DNA of 64,000 nucleotides, taken from Kamptonema formosum PCC 10802 (GTDB lineage Bacteria; Cyanobacteriota; Cyanobacteriia; Cyanobacteriales; Oscillatoriaceae). The stretch lies in the NCBI RefSeq assembly GCF_000332335.1, contig NZ_KB235948.1, positions 3,416,970 through 3,480,969 of the forward strand, in the 5' to 3' direction. The stretch's first letter is position 1. Every line of letters begins with the position of its first letter. Below are positions 8,411-15,121 of this stretch, piece by piece. The notes under the pieces were generated by a model. It saw nothing but the letters and a program-made list of their open reading frames with translations. It was not told where the DNA came from and did no database searches. The position numbers were made by a program, and so were the translations under genes.

Positions 8411-9262
8411 ATGACAGCCGCCGTCACCCTGCAAAACGTCAACAAAACCTACAGCAACCGGCCCGTCGTCAGCGACCTCTCCTTTACCATAGAAACCGGC
8501 GAAATGTTTGGACTCCTCGGACCCAACGGAGCCGGCAAATCCACCACAATTCGCATGCTCACCACCCTCACCCGACCCACCGGCGGGCGCATAGAAGTAG
8601 CAGGCTGCGACATCACGCGCCAGCCGGCACAAGTCAAGCGCTCTATCGGCGTCGTCCTCCAGCAAACCAGTGTTGACAGCGACCTCACTATATGGGAAAA
8701 TATGGAGTTTCACGGACGCATGCACCACATCCCCAACCCCCAGCGACAGCAGCGAATTAACCAGTGGCTGGAATATGTGGAACTCGCCGACCGGCGCAAC
8801 GATATAGTCAAAACCCTCTCCGGCGGGATGAAGCGCCGGCTGCAAATTGCCCGAGCGTTGCTGCACGAGCCCAAAATCCTGTTTCTCGACGAGCCAACCG
8901 TCGGGCTCGACCCGCAAACCCGCCGCCGCCTCTGGGAAATTATCCGCGATCTCAACAAACAGGGCATGACGATGCTACTGACCACGCACTATATGGATGA
9001 AGTAGAATATTTGTGCGATCGCATCGGCATCATGGACGCCGGCAAACTCATCGAACTGGGCACCCTGCAGCAGCTGCGCTCCAAACACGGGGAAGGTCTG
9101 GTAATGAAACAAGTGGGCGAGCGCTGGGAGTATCTCTTTTTCCCCGATATGGAACAAGCCAAAGCCTACCTCGACCGGCTTCCCGACAAAACCGGCATGA
9201 TGCTCCGCCCCTCCAACCTGGAAGATATTTTTGTCGAACTCACAGGACGCCGGCTGGATTAA
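8411..9262 (+). CDS. ABC transporter ATP-binding protein (ABC-2/DrrA type)
   Basis: A 283-residue ATPase with Walker A GLLGPNGAGKSTT, Q-loop (VLQQTS), signature LSGGMKRRLQIARALLH, Walker B ILFLDEPTVGLDP and switch His in TTHYMDEVE. After the ATPase comes a short C-terminal domain with LEDIFVELTGR, typical of ABC-2 exporters of the DrrA/NodI/CcmA group. ATG 8411 is chosen because homology begins with MTAAVTLQNVNKTY; the frame is open to 8219 but that part is non-conserved and overlaps the divergent R-M gene. No permease lies next to it, so its membrane partner is encoded elsewhere and the substrate cannot be told. Confidence 0.92.
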   Translation: MTAAVTLQNVNKTYSNRPVVSDLSFTIETGEMFGLLGPNGAGKSTTIRMLTTLTRPTGGRIEVAGCDITRQPAQVKRSIGVVLQQTSVDSDLTIWENMEFHGRMHHIPNPQRQQRINQWLEYVELADRRNDIVKTLSGGMKRRLQIARALLHEPKILFLDEPTVGLDPQTRRRLWEIIRDLNKQGMTMLLTTHYMDEVEYLCDRIGIMDAGKLIELGTLQQLRSKHGEGLVMKQVGERWEYLFFPDMEQAKAYLDRLPDKTGMMLRPSNLEDIFVELTGRRLD

Positions 9263-9281
9263 TAAGGCAGGACTGTCAAGA

Positions 9282-9357
9282 AACTTCAGAAACCCGGTTT
9301 CTTTAAGAAACCGGGTTTCTGGGCCTCCAGTGGCGCAAATGATTTAGAACTGCTATA
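9282..9357. mobile_element. MITE-like element, family B copy 1 (right end and core)
   Basis: The core is the hairpin GAAACCCGGTTTCTTTAAG / AAACCGGGTTTC and the right end is CAAATGATTTAGAACTGCTATA. The same arrangement is at 44.37-44.46 and 63.23-63.29 kb. No matching left terminus was found. The hairpin follows the ABC gene stop by about 20 bp and may serve as its terminator. Confidence 0.6.
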
Positions 9358-9397
9358 GATTAATCTAAAATCTAAACTCTAAAATCTAAAATCTAAA

Positions 9398-9934
9398 ATG
9401 CCAAGTCTAGCCAGCAAAATTGAAGCCATTCTCTATCTGAAAGGCAAGCCGCTGTCCATGTCGGACATTGCCGAATATGCCGGTTGCGACAAAAAAGCCG
9501 CTAGAGTTGCCCTGATCGAATTGATGAGCGACTACGCCCACCGCGACAGCGCCTTAGAAGTGGTCGAGACGCCCGCCGGCTACTGCTTGCAACTGCGAGA
9601 CACGTTTCAGGAGCTGGTGCAGACCTTGATTCCCGTAGACTTGGGGCTGGGTGCCCTGCGCACCCTGGCTGCGATCGCCCTGAAAGGGCCGCTGGCGCAA
9701 GCGGACTTAGTGGACTTGCGGGGTTCCGGCGCTTACCAGCATGTACAGGAACTGCTGGAACAGGGTTTTGTGCGCAGACGCCGGCAAACCGATGGCCGGT
9801 CGTACTGGCTGCAGGTGACTGATAAATTTCATCAATATTTCCAGATCGACCAGCTTCCCAAACAGCTGGAACTGCAACTGCCACTGAAGAGTGAGGGGAA
9901 GGAGGAAGCCGCAAGTGAGAAAGATAAAGGTTGA
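9398..9934 (+). CDS. scpB: segregation and condensation protein B
   Basis: A 178-residue ScpB: two tandem winged helices starting LASKIEAILYLKGKPLSMSDIAEYAG, with the conserved GLGALRTLAAIALKGPLAQADLVDLRG block and the second-helix motif VQELLEQGFVRRRRQTDGR. ScpB binds kleisin ScpA and SMC to organise and segregate the chromosome. Its ATG is preceded at once by an AATCTAAAATCTAAA repeat with no visible Shine-Dalgarno sequence, an arrangement also seen at ctaD. The acidic/Lys tail after LELQLPL is low-complexity. Confidence 0.9.
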   Translation: MPSLASKIEAILYLKGKPLSMSDIAEYAGCDKKAARVALIELMSDYAHRDSALEVVETPAGYCLQLRDTFQELVQTLIPVDLGLGALRTLAAIALKGPLAQADLVDLRGSGAYQHVQELLEQGFVRRRRQTDGRSYWLQVTDKFHQYFQIDQLPKQLELQLPLKSEGKEEAASEKDKG

Positions 9935-10157
9935 ACGGCAGCGCCGGCAAAGAGCGCGTGGGATGAACCCCTGTGTTTTCTGCCCCTCCCCCGTACCGGA
10001 TACTGGCGGCGAATTAATGGGGGGTTACACCCCCTTGAGAGGCAGGCAGCAGCCAACCTTCACAGGCATTCCTAGGGAGTCGCGATGCTCCTGCTGCGCC
10101 GCTGCGCTGCAACTGCGCGCACCGCCAGATAAGAAAACTTGCTCCACTGCGGACGAG

Positions 10158-10355
10158 CCGGTTGGGCTAAAGCCCAACTACAAACCTCTGCCGGTTGGGC
10201 TAAAGCCCAACTACAAACCTCTGCCGGTTGGGCTAAAGCCCAACTACAAACCTCTGCCGGTTGGGCTAAAGCCCAACTACAAACCTCTGCCGGTTGGGCT
10301 AAAGCCCAACTACAAACCTCTGCCGGTTGGGCTAAAGCCCAACTACAAACCTCTG
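10158..10355. repeat. six tandem 33-bp repeats of the GGGCTAAAGCCC unit
   Basis: Six near-identical 33-bp units begin CCGGTTGGGCTAAAGCCCAA and end ACTACAAACCTCTG, at 10158, 10191, 10224, 10257, 10290 and 10323. 33 is divisible by three, so several frames stay open, but the encoded peptides are simple repeats and not a gene. Unlike a CRISPR, there are no unique spacers. It lies between scpB and the DUF760 gene. Confidence 0.95.
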
Positions 10356-10359
10356 CTGT

Positions 10360-10408
10360 CTCCCCCTCCCCGCCGGCGGGGAGGGGGTTGGGGGGTGGGG
10401 TTGAGCGG
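10360..10408. repeat. C/G-rich palindromic dispersed repeat
   Basis: CCCCCTCCCCGCCGGCGGGG followed by AGGGGGTTGGGGGGTGGGG forms a strong hairpin. Related copies lie at 35.20 kb (broken by GTTCAC) and 37.44 kb. The rest of 9935-10556 holds no supported gene. Confidence 0.75.
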
Positions 10409-10556
10409 ATACCGGCAAAAAGGAGAAATGCCAAGTTCCCTGGAGGTGTGGATTTTTCACCCGGAAGGAGGGGGGAGTGACGGTAGCTCTCACAACTGAT
10501 TCACGGGCGGCGTAGTTTAAAATACGAAGTAAGCAAGCCAGATAATCAGAGGCTAC

Positions 10557-10919
10557 ATGGTTTTTAACCCTAACTTTCGCACCTCCGACGCTGAAGACAC
10601 CCAAGCCAACCCGCTGCTGAACTATCTGCAGCACCAACCCCCTGAGGTTTTGGCCCGCGTGGCCCAGTCCGTCAGTCCTGACATCAAGCAAATTATCACT
10701 CATAACGTTCAGGGATTGGTGGGCATGCTGCCCTCGGACAACTTTGACATTCAGATTACCACCAACCGGGAAAACCTGGCGGGGTTGCTGGCGTCAGCGA
10801 TGATGACCGGCTACTTTCTGCGCCAGATGGAACAGCGCATGCACTTGGATGAAAATCTGGGCGCTTGCGCTTCCCTGTGGAGTGATTCAGCCACTGGCGG
10901 GCAAACTGAGAGCGATTAG
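10557..10919 (+). CDS. DUF760 family protein
   Basis: A 120-residue soluble protein with the DUF760 pattern NPLLNYLQHQPPEVLARVAQSVSPDIKQIIT, then NVQGLVGMLPSDNFDIQITT and NRENLAGLLASAMMTGYFLRQMEQRM. The family is found in cyanobacteria and plastids; in plants members are reported chloroplast proteins under protease control, but the bacterial role is unknown. It is convergent with the HtrA-type protease, with 25 bp between stops. Confidence 0.85.
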   Translation: MVFNPNFRTSDAEDTQANPLLNYLQHQPPEVLARVAQSVSPDIKQIITHNVQGLVGMLPSDNFDIQITTNRENLAGLLASAMMTGYFLRQMEQRMHLDENLGACASLWSDSATGGQTESD

Positions 10920-10944
10920 CAATTCGCACCGGAGCGAAGGGAGC

Positions 10945-12156
10945 CTACTTTTCCCCATCGACAGGAAAAGCCCCCAGCCGCGCTTCCAGCCGGCGAGCCA
11001 CACCGTTGCGGTTCACTTCCAATTCCAGCACGGCACCCACGGCGCTCGCTTCCACGCGCTCCTGCACTTCGTCGGTGGTTTTAATCTCTATGCTGTCAAT
11101 ACTTTGGATGATGTCCCCCACACGCACGCCGGCCTTCTGTGCCGGCGAGCCCTCCTGGACCCCCACAGTCAGCACGCCCCTGTCCTGTGTAATTTTAAAG
11201 TTTTCTTTTGCCTGCTGATTAATTTCTTCTCGCAAGTCCGGGCTAAGCTCTACCATTTTAATTCCCAAGTAGGGGTGTTCGGCGCGGCCTGATGCGAACA
11301 GCTGGTCAGCGATCCGTTTAGCGGTTTCGATCGGAATGGCGAAACCCAGCCCCTGAGCGTTGGCCCGAATGGCGGTATTGACGCCAATCACTTCTCCCCG
11401 GTCGTTTAACAGTGGGCCACCGGAATTGCCCGGGTTGATGGCGGCATCGGTTTGAACGAAGCGAACCCGCTTGTCGGGGATGCCCACCTCAGAACTGGAG
11501 CGCCCGGTGGCGCTGATAATGCCAACTGTTACCGTGTTGTCCAGACCCAAAGGATTGCCAATCGCAATCGCCCACTGCCCCGGCACCAGATTTTCAGAGT
11601 TGCCCAGCTGTACCGCCGGCAAATCCTCGGCGTCGATTTTCACCACAGCTACATCGGTGAGCGGATCTGCGCCCATAACCTTGCCGTCAAATTTTCTGCC
11701 ATCCTTGAGCGTCACCTGCACCACATCCGCGCCATCGACGACGTGGGCGTTTGTCAGCAGCTGCCCGTCTGAGCTGAGAATGAACCCCGAGCCGGTGCCG
11801 CGTTCGACCTGCTCTTCTTCCTGGGGCTGCCCTTCGCCAAAGAACTGCCGGAACAGCGGATTGTCAAACGCCTGGGGAACTTTCGAGCTCACCGTGCGAG
11901 CCGAGTCAATCCGCACCACAGAGGGGCCCACTTTTTCCGCCGCCTCGGCAATGAAATTGGGGTTGCTGCCGGCAGAAAGTCCCATCAGGGGGGCCGGCGG
12001 CTGCGCTCTGGCGGGAGAGCGCATCGCCACCGGCACCGCAGGCTCGCGGAGGGCGCGACTCTCCCCATCCAGATAGCGACTGCCCAAAAACCCCGCACCG
12101 CCGCCAATGGCAAGCAAACTCAGATAAAGGGCAAACTGCTTGAAAAATGAGCTCAT
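10945..12156 (-). CDS. HtrA/Deg-type serine protease (HhoA-like)
   Basis: A 403-residue periplasmic or thylakoid-lumen protease. An N-terminal membrane anchor (YLSLLAIGGGAGFLGSRYL) precedes a trypsin-like domain with His138 (LLTNAHVVDGA), Asp168 (PLTDVAVVKID) and Ser245 (NPGNSGGPLL). One PDZ domain follows from about 300 (EHPYLGIKMV...GSPAQKAGVRVGDIIQSID). One PDZ and the anchor match cyanobacterial HhoA/HhoB/HtrA proteases that degrade misfolded proteins under light and heat stress; the paralogue cannot be decided here. The gene is monocistronic by spacing. Confidence 0.92.
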   Translation of the reverse strand: MSSFFKQFALYLSLLAIGGGAGFLGSRYLDGESRALREPAVPVAMRSPARAQPPAPLMGLSAGSNPNFIAEAAEKVGPSVVRIDSARTVSSKVPQAFDNPLFRQFFGEGQPQEEEQVERGTGSGFILSSDGQLLTNAHVVDGADVVQVTLKDGRKFDGKVMGADPLTDVAVVKIDAEDLPAVQLGNSENLVPGQWAIAIGNPLGLDNTVTVGIISATGRSSSEVGIPDKRVRFVQTDAAINPGNSGGPLLNDRGEVIGVNTAIRANAQGLGFAIPIETAKRIADQLFASGRAEHPYLGIKMVELSPDLREEINQQAKENFKITQDRGVLTVGVQEGSPAQKAGVRVGDIIQSIDSIEIKTTDEVQERVEASAVGAVLELEVNRNGVARRLEARLGAFPVDGEK

Positions 12157-12308
12157 ATCTTTTTCCTATTTGACAGCGATACAGGTCTTTACTCTACTTT
12201 AGTCAAATATCAGGCAGGCGCGCGGGCTGCCGGTGCGGGGTCGGGAAACTCTTTGCCTGAAGTGGGGAGTGGGGAGTCTGGGCGTACCAGAACTGGCTTT
12301 TCCCACAT

Positions 12309-12376
12309 GCCAGAAATCCGGTTTCTTAACACCCCGCGAGAACCCCGGTTTCTCCAAGAAACCGGGTTTCTTAAGC
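12309..12376. repeat. GAAACCGGG hairpin repeats
   Basis: Degenerate copies of the AGAAACCCGGTTTCTT palindrome lie in tandem (ATCCGGTTTCTTAACACC, then GAACCCCGGTTTCTCCAAG and AAACCGGGTTTCTTAAG). Apart from this, the gap 12157-12647 has no recognisable gene. It must contain the divergent promoters of the HtrA-type protease and the first coiled-coil gene. Confidence 0.7.
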
Positions 12377-12647
12377 CGAGCTGTTTCGTTTTGCTATCCT
12401 TTGAGAGGAACAGCCACGGAAAACCCCACACAGCACCGGCAATCGCGTTCTTGGGCGTTTTAGTTTCACCGGCATTGCTGTTGAGGCCACTTCTCCTGTG
12501 GAGTTGGGGTGGGGCAGCGCCTCAGCAAGCGGCGTGTCCGAATCTTTTAGGCACCACCGAGCGTGCGCACAAGTTATATTTTACATCACAGCGTCCGTTT
12601 TGTCTTCAAACCCCTGACAGATGTTAGCCAATCTTAAGTGAGGAATT

Positions 12648-13619
12648 ATGATCGTGTCCCAGACACCAGAAATTGCTGCAGTGAGCGAAGAACAATCTCT
12701 CAAAGCATTGAAGAGCAACCCCGACCGGCGTCACGGACTGGAGCTGGCAGAATACGCTTCTGTGATTGGCTCCGCTGTGGGAACCATTGTTGCGGGGCTG
12801 TCTGGCCAGGTGCTCTACGCAGCGACTCCCCTGACGCTGGCGCTGTCTTTGAATCTGGTCAACCGGCACCGCTTCGAGCAGCAGACAAAGGCCAGTGTCG
12901 GGGGAGCCGGCGCAGCCATCGCACAGCTAGATCTGGAACTGCGAGAAGAAATCGAATCTGTCCGCGCTGGGCTGGCGGCGCTCCCTCCCTCAGAGCGAAT
13001 CAGGGATATCGAAGCCTCAATGCTCAGACTCAGCAACCTGTGGGCGGGAGTGCAGCAGCGGTTCGGTGAAACCACCTCCCCCCTGCAAAACCAGCAGGTG
13101 CAGCAGGAATTCGCCATCGTCCGGCGAGCCATCCTGCGGTTGCGCGACAGCACGGACGCTAACATGGCCACACTGCGAGCCAGCCTCTCTCAGGAAATTG
13201 AATCCCTGCACCGGCTGGTGGCGCAGCCGGCAGGAGCGGACGGGGTTCAGGAGACTTCGCCTTGGACTGAGGGCAGCGCACCCGAAAGCCAAATGCCGGT
13301 GCGGCTCGAGATCTCGGAGCTGCGCCAGCGCATCGAGCAGCTCGAGCAGAAGTATCGCGAGATTGTCAAACCGTATCTCAAGCGCCTGATGTCGGACGTC
13401 AAGCACCTGCAGGAGCAATCGGACACCGCCCCGGTGCGAGCGGCGCTGGCAGACTTGAGGGCGCAGGTAGAGAGCTTGGTCACAGAACTTGACGCCCAAC
13501 TGCTGCCGCAGCAGGTCCAGGGGTTGCGCCCTGCAGCAGCTGTGCTGTCGGAATCCATCGCAGAGCGGCAGGGCTCTTGCCAAATCGCAGCAGTGCCGGT
13601 TAAAAGTGTTGAAGGCTAA
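12648..13619 (+). CDS. membrane-anchored coiled-coil protein, paralogue A
   Basis: A 323-residue protein with no family I can name. Residues about 28-75 are a hydrophobic module (LELAEYASVIGSAVGTIVAG, then QVLYAATPLTLALSLNLVNR), read as two short membrane helices separated by a polar Gly/Ser/Gln turn. The rest is long amphipathic helix rich in Glu, Leu and Arg. Near 228-252 is a block, RIEQLEQKYREIVKPYLKRL, repeated almost unchanged in paralogue B. A further ~75 coiled-coil residues follow. Paralogue B begins 93 bp downstream on the same strand and gene C, with the same N-terminal module, lies beyond. The pattern suggests a membrane-tethered scaffold that oligomerises through its coils; this is inference. 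Confidence 0.8.
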   Translation: MIVSQTPEIAAVSEEQSLKALKSNPDRRHGLELAEYASVIGSAVGTIVAGLSGQVLYAATPLTLALSLNLVNRHRFEQQTKASVGGAGAAIAQLDLELREEIESVRAGLAALPPSERIRDIEASMLRLSNLWAGVQQRFGETTSPLQNQQVQQEFAIVRRAILRLRDSTDANMATLRASLSQEIESLHRLVAQPAGADGVQETSPWTEGSAPESQMPVRLEISELRQRIEQLEQKYREIVKPYLKRLMSDVKHLQEQSDTAPVRAALADLRAQVESLVTELDAQLLPQQVQGLRPAAAVLSESIAERQGSCQIAAVPVKSVEG

Positions 13620-13712
13620 ATTTTCCGAGAGCCTCTCTCCGGGGGGGTCGGGGGTTGGGCGGTAGCGCAATCGCTTCTTTAAAGCCGCAGGGCACCTACC
13701 AGACGTGACACA

Positions 13713-14537
13713 ATGCAAAAGAAAGAACTATCACCGACAACTTCCACCAACACCCCGCAACAGCGTGACTGGCTAGAGCTAGCAGAGTGCGCCGCCTTGG
13801 GGGTCTCCGCTCTCGGCTCGATTGTGGCAGCATTCTCCCAGCAGGTCTTCTTGGCGGCGGCCCCCCTTACTATAGCACTTTTGCTCAATTTCGTCAATCG
13901 CTCTCGCATCCCCCAACAAGCCGGTGCAGCCGCATTGCCTGCCGCCAAAAAGAATACCTCAAACTTCGATGCCTCAATCGAGGATGAGTTCTTTCCATTC
14001 CCCCCACCGCCAAATCTGTTTGACTCCCCAGAAATGCACGGCGAGATTGCTGAAATCCGCCGCTCCGTGCAGAGCTTGCAGGAAAGCACAGCCGCTGCAG
14101 TCGTCGAAGTCCGCCAGTATCTGGCTCAACAGCTGCAAGCTCTCTCTCCCGCAGCGCCGGCTGACCTCTCTCCGATTTACCAAGCGCTCTCGGAAGTGCG
14201 TTTCGTGACCCAGCGCCTGGAGAATACCGCGCTCACGGAACAGGACCGGGAAGAGATAAATGTCCAACTTTTACTCCTCCGGGAAGCTATCGCCGAGCTG
14301 AAAAACACCACTGCGGATTTGCAGCAGCGCGGGTATGACGGCTCCAACTCCAGTCATTTGCCAGCGGTACCGGCACCGCCAGCGGCTGAAGATCAGCCCC
14401 TGATAGCTGACCTGCACCGGCGCGTTGAGCAGCTCGAGCAAAAAAATCAAGAGATTGTCAAACCGCACCTGCAGCGCCTGATCAAGGAGGTCAAGCGACT
14501 CAAAGAGGAGCGAGAGCAAAAGGCAGGACATCTTTAG
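13713..14537 (+). CDS. membrane-anchored coiled-coil protein, paralogue B
   Basis: A 274-residue paralogue of the gene upstream. The hydrophobic module is at about 20-68 (WLELAECAALGVSALGSIVA, then QQVFLAAAPLTIALLLNFVNR). The middle has a Pro/Phe-rich acidic patch (EFFPFPPPPNLFD) and then coiled coil. The C-terminus carries the family block RVEQLEQKNQEIVKPHLQRL near 237-262 and stops soon after in a Lys/Glu tail. It therefore equals paralogue A without A's last segment. The 93-bp spacing from A suggests one transcript. Function unknown. Confidence 0.8.
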   Translation: MQKKELSPTTSTNTPQQRDWLELAECAALGVSALGSIVAAFSQQVFLAAAPLTIALLLNFVNRSRIPQQAGAAALPAAKKNTSNFDASIEDEFFPFPPPPNLFDSPEMHGEIAEIRRSVQSLQESTAAAVVEVRQYLAQQLQALSPAAPADLSPIYQALSEVRFVTQRLENTALTEQDREEINVQLLLLREAIAELKNTTADLQQRGYDGSNSSHLPAVPAPPAAEDQPLIADLHRRVEQLEQKNQEIVKPHLQRLIKEVKRLKEEREQKAGHL

Positions 14538-14549
14538 GGGAATTCGTTT

Positions 14550-14655
14550 CCATCCCGTTTCCTTTGATTCGCGGGCCAAAAATCTTCTCCTCCTACCCCC
14601 TGCTGAAATCATTATCGCATTGATATGGGCTTGTTTGCACAACCGGGATGCTCCC
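14550..14655. repeat. about 100-bp dispersed repeat, copy 1
   Basis: This stretch just after paralogue B, including CTCCTCCTACCCCCTGCTGA, then TCGCATTGATATGGGC and TTGCACAACCGGGATGCT, is closely matched at 56667-56783. It is non-coding on both strands. The remainder of 14538-15121 shows no gene; it probably holds the promoter of gene C. Confidence 0.75.
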
Positions 14656-15121
14656 GGGCAATTCCACCGGCATCCTGTGCTGTTCGGGGTGCCCGACTCC
14701 CGCTCCCGCTCTCTCCCCGCAACCAGTTGAACAGGTGATTTTAAATTCAGCTGAACTGTTAAAATTTTAGCAAGGGGCGCGCTTTTAAAGCTCTATCTTA
14801 TGAGGGATTTCCTCCGTTTTACAGGGATGAAAAATCACAGCAAAGGGCTGCGGGAGATAAACGCAGAGAGCGCCAAAAGCAGTGGGACCGGCGCTCACCC
14901 GCGCCCCCAACTGTGGCTAAATGTCAGGTCAAGTCAGGGAACCTCAATTCTCTATAATTGCAAGGGGTTGCTCACCGGAAATCGGTTGCGCGCCGAGGGA
15001 GGGCTGGACTAAACCCGGCTCCGCTGCCACCAGCGATGCGCTCCGGAGATGATATAAAATGGACAAGCAGCCCACCAGCTGACCGTGACGCTGGAAAAAG
15101 GGCACCGCTGGGAAGTGTGGA

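Noticed and set aside
10158-10355. Possible CRISPR array
   Set aside because: Units are head to tail with no unique spacers, and there are no cas genes.
10072-10480. Open frames on both strands across the 33-bp repeats, giving VGLKPNYKPL- or AEVCSWALAQP-type peptides
   Set aside because: They exist only because the repeat period is divisible by three; there is no ribosome site and the flanks are non-coding.
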